A stretch of 6,772 bases of DNA. Source: Bacteroides sp. (GTDB lineage Bacteria; Bacteroidota; Bacteroidia; Bacteroidales; Bacteroidaceae). Under the pieces are notes generated by a model, which searched no databases, had not been told where the DNA came from, and saw only the letters and a program-made list of their open reading frames with translations. The translations under genes and the position numbers were made by a program. The stretch lies in the NCBI GenBank assembly GCA_019417975.1, contig DYCT01000112.1, positions 1 to 6,772 of the forward strand, written 5' to 3'. The stretch's first letter is position 1, and the number at the start of each line of letters is the position of its first letter. Positions 6,715 through 6,772 of the stretch are shown here, piece by piece.

Positions 6715-6772
6715 TCTGCTTGCTCGTATTCTTTCATTATAGGAGCCGTTTTAAGCCTCTCTTGTCATTTCC

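Noticed and set aside
6711..6767. Short minus-strand ORF reading KTAPIMKEYEQAD after the lipoprotein gene
   Set aside because: It is closed upstream by TGA at 6767-6765 in the same frame, so it is at most 17 codons, with no ribosome site or promoter.
6737..6772. Minus-strand frame open to the right edge (GNDKRGLKRLL then stop) as the end of a convergent gene
   Set aside because: Eleven codons are too few to support a gene. A second minus frame is also open to the edge, and no family is recognisable.
6715..6772. Terminator after the lipoprotein gene
   Set aside because: No stem longer than a few base pairs followed by a T-run was found. The terminator may lie beyond the window.
1..6772. CRISPR array, tRNA/rRNA, insertion sequence, phage or defence island
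   Set aside because: No regularly spaced repeats, tRNA-like cloverleaf, transposase, integrase or terminal repeats were seen. The helicase is in an operon with metabolic genes, with no nuclease or other defence partner.

Overview
The window looks like chromosomal DNA of a Bacteroides species (Bacteroidota). Four things point there: TAnnTTTG-type -7 promoter boxes ahead of three transcription units, A-rich leaders without clear Shine-Dalgarno sites, a DUF4369 lipoprotein, and a radical-SAM protein that closely resembles the known B. thetaiotaomicron sulfatase maturase ChuR. The assignment comes from recognition, not a database search.

Layout from left to right. Positions 1-146 hold perhaps the last codons of an upstream gene, then a promoter and short leader. 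Positions 147-1889 (+) encode a PgcA/PGM2-type phospho-sugar mutase of 580 residues with all family motifs. Positions 1905-1955 form a perfect 20-bp stem that can terminate transcription from both sides. Positions 5827-1951 (-) carry a tight three-gene operon that converges on this hairpin. Its transcription order is chuR (anaerobic sulfatase-maturating enzyme, 411 aa), a Pif1-like SF1B helicase with a C-terminal TPR tail (667 aa), and a YciO-type member of the YrdC/Sua5 family (204 aa). The gaps are only 10 and 12 bp. Positions 5828-6003 are a divergent promoter region. Positions 6004-6714 (+) encode a stand-alone DUF4369 lipoprotein of 236 aa. Positions 6715-6772 show no supportable gene.

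How the genes work together: the mutase links glucose-1-P and glucose-6-P (or pentose-1-P and pentose-5-P) in central sugar metabolism. ChuR activates secreted sulfatases encoded elsewhere, which lets the cell use sulfated host or algal glycans. The helicase and the YciO-like protein have no evident link to sulfatases, although they are probably co-transcribed with chuR. Most of the window is ordinary housekeeping or accessory Bacteroides sequence, and I do not see a clear new defence, mobile or RNA-based system. The points most worth a second look are the unexplained chuR-helicase-yciO operon, the helicase-TPR fusion, the loss of TsaC signature residues in the YciO protein, and an inverted repeat centred on the mutase promoter.
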